DNA from: Gramella sp. Hel_I_59
Lineage (GTDB): Bacteria; Bacteroidota; Bacteroidia; Flavobacteriales; Flavobacteriaceae
Assembly: GCF_006714895.1 (NCBI RefSeq)
Contig: NZ_VFME01000001.1
Span: 62,001-126,000 of the forward strand
Direction of reading: 5' to 3'
DNA length: 64,000 bases
Positions 62,963 to 64,000 of the stretch are shown here, piece after piece; position 1 is the stretch's first letter; the number at the start of each line of letters is the position of its first letter. The notes under the pieces were generated by a model. The model saw only the letters and a list, made by a program, of their open reading frames with translations. It was not told where the DNA came from and ran no database searches. The translations under genes and the position numbers were made by a program.

Positions 62963-63842
62963 GGAACAGAATATCATCATCGAAGGTCGTCACAACAAGC
63001 CAATTCCAATGGACCTCATCTTTAAGGATGATGGAAAAGCAAAGCCGGTGGTGATCTTTTGTCACGGATATAAAGGTTTTAAAGATTGGGGAGCCTGGGA
63101 TAAAATGGGCGAACTGATTGCTGAAGCAGGCTATTTCTTTGTGAAATTTAATTTTAGTCACAACGGAACAAGTCCTGAAAATCCGACAGAATTTTACCAG
63201 ATAGAAGCATTTGGTGATAATAATTACACCATCGAATTGGATGATCTACAATCTGTCATCGACTCACTGCTATTGCCAACATTTAAGTTCGGGCAACACC
63301 TGGATCCTTCAGATATTAGTTTGATAGGTCATTCCAGAGGTGGAGGAATCACTGTATTAAAGTCGGCTCAGGACAAACGAATCACCAAACTTATCACACT
63401 TGCATCAGTTTCAGATTTTGGATCAAGATTTCCGGAAGGAAAGAAATTGGAAGCATGGGAGAAGAAAGGGGTGCAGTACATAGTAAACTCCAGAACAGGA
63501 CAGCAATTGCCCCATCACTACCAGTTCTACAAAAACTTTAAGGAAAACAAAGAGAAGCTTAATATTAAAAAGGCGGCTCAAAAACTGAAAATTCCACATT
63601 TGATCGCCCATGGAAGTAGTGATACCAGTGTATCAATTGGAGAGGCCGGGAATCTTTTTGAGTGGAGTCCTGCTCCAAAACTATTATTGGTCGAAAATGC
63701 AGATCATGTCTTTGGGGTTTCTCATCCCTGGAAAGATGAAGAGGAGCTTCCAAAGGAATTCAAACATGTGATCAATAAAACGATCGAGTTCCTGAATGCT
63801 GATGCTGAGGATCTTTATGCTGAATATGCCGATAACGATTAA
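62949..63842 (+). CDS. Alpha/beta hydrolase, dienelactone-hydrolase-like
   Basis: 297 aa, cytosolic. Oxyanion region FCHGYKGFKDWG, nucleophile elbow IGHSRGGG (Ser at about 128), acid in HGSSDTSV, terminal His in ENADHVFGV. Substrate unknown. Translationally coupled to the addB-like gene by a 14-base overlap; ends at a bidirectional terminator. Confidence 0.88.
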   Translation: MEVSKEQNIIIEGRHNKPIPMDLIFKDDGKAKPVVIFCHGYKGFKDWGAWDKMGELIAEAGYFFVKFNFSHNGTSPENPTEFYQIEAFGDNNYTIELDDLQSVIDSLLLPTFKFGQHLDPSDISLIGHSRGGGITVLKSAQDKRITKLITLASVSDFGSRFPEGKKLEAWEKKGVQYIVNSRTGQQLPHHYQFYKNFKENKEKLNIKKAAQKLKIPHLIAHGSSDTSVSIGEAGNLFEWSPAPKLLLVENADHVFGVSHPWKDEEELPKEFKHVINKTIEFLNADAEDLYAEYADND

Positions 63843-63853
63843 TCCTGAAAAAC

Positions 63854-63883
63854 AAAAAACCACTGAAATTCAGTGGTTTTTTT
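63854..63883. terminator. Bidirectional terminator
   Basis: AAAAAACCACTGA, AAT-centred loop, TCAGTGGTTTTTTT; used by the hydrolase gene (+) and the tRNA gene (-), whose 3' end is two bases away. Confidence 0.88.
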
Positions 63884-63884
63884 G

Positions 63885-63958
63885 TGGAGAATATCGGAGT
63901 CGAACCGATGACCTTTTGGCTGCCAGCCAAACGCTCTAGCCAGCTGAGCTAATCCCCC
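63885..63958 (-). tRNA. tRNA-Ala(GGC)
   Basis: A complete 74-nt cloverleaf on the minus strand: acceptor GGGGGAT/ATTCTCC with the G3-U70 pair that identifies alanine tRNA, D stem GCTC/GAGC, anticodon stem TTTGG/CCAAA with loop CTGGCAG (anticodon GGC), T stem ATCGG/CCGAT with TTCGACT loop, discriminator A. CCA is not encoded. Confidence 0.96.
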
Positions 63959-63967
63959 GTAGCTGAG

Positions 63968-63998
63968 CAAATGTAATGATTTTTCATAAATATGAAAA
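63968..63998 (-). promoter_or_regulatory. tRNA-Ala promoter
   Basis: Minus-strand TTT, 19-base spacer, TACATTTG (63968-63975). The start near 63963 gives a 5-base leader before the tRNA. Confidence 0.6.
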
Positions 63999-64000
63999 TG

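Overview
The window reads as a chromosomal segment of a marine-type Flavobacteriaceae bacterium (Bacteroidota), most like Gramella/Christiangramia or a close relative; the genus is inferred from protein character, not from a search. Support for the lineage: moderately AT-rich DNA, almost no Shine-Dalgarno sequences, promoters of the Bacteroidota type (TTG or TTT, about 19 bases, then TAnnTTTG), a complete moxR-DUF58-batABCDE cluster, an IPExxxVDY protein next to pyruvate kinase, the acpP-fabF-rnc order, and many SPII lipoproteins. I see no prophage, transposase gene, CRISPR array or recognisable defence island; this is largely core genome.

Layout. 1-3.1 kb: end of a YheT-like hydrolase, then yicC-gmk-nadD with overlapping stop/start codons. 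3.1-7.6 kb: a BON-LysM protein, gpsA, and two related lipoproteins sharing a C-terminal domain. 7.7-10.4 kb (minus): pheS with two small coupled genes, a ceramidase-like membrane protein and a small conserved gene. 10.4-13.6 kb: cvpA, then a SulP transporter-carbonic anhydrase pair that probably handles bicarbonate. 13.7-22.8 kb (minus): the moxR/bat operon, with eight envelope genes in tight succession. 22.9-28.9 kb: a DUF4382 lipoprotein, SDR-AlbA_2-phosphoesterase operon, acyl-ACP desaturase, a beta-barrel protein and a YkvA protein. 29-31.2 kb (minus): 3-hydroxyanthranilate dioxygenase and an ALDH7-type dehydrogenase. 31.3-39.7 kb: asparaginase lipoprotein, OMPLA, and a GbsR-regulated RND efflux operon. 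39.8-44.3 kb: PAP2, thioredoxin, a YciI-CYTH-SDR operon, dinB and a lipoprotein. 44.3-48.6 kb (minus): pyk, IPExxxVDY, rnc, fabF, acpP. 48.7-52.8 kb: purN, rnhA, PfkB kinase, a long purF. 52.8-53.4 kb: a non-coding region with a three-copy tandem repeat. 53.4-64 kb: superoxide dismutase, addA, kbl, an OmpA protein with TSP3 repeats, addB, a hydrolase and tRNA-Ala(GGC).

The most unusual element is the 52.8-53.34 kb array. Three units of about 210 bp each end in the same roughly 72-nt segment closed by an intrinsic terminator. In two of them a TATCTTTA box sits exactly where it would start transcription at the first base of the conserved hairpin. This looks like a triplicated small-RNA locus. 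A fourth, unrelated-in-sequence candidate small RNA of about 70 nt lies antisense between the LysM gene and gpsA. A 134-bp element with 19-bp terminal inverted repeats after nadD, a divergent pair of apparently leaderless genes at 10.4 kb, and 10-bp phased repeats at 23.86 kb are further second-look items.

Several start codons are corrected where a promoter lies inside the longest reading frame (gpsA, PfkB), or where family residue numbering fixes the start (3-hydroxyanthranilate dioxygenase).
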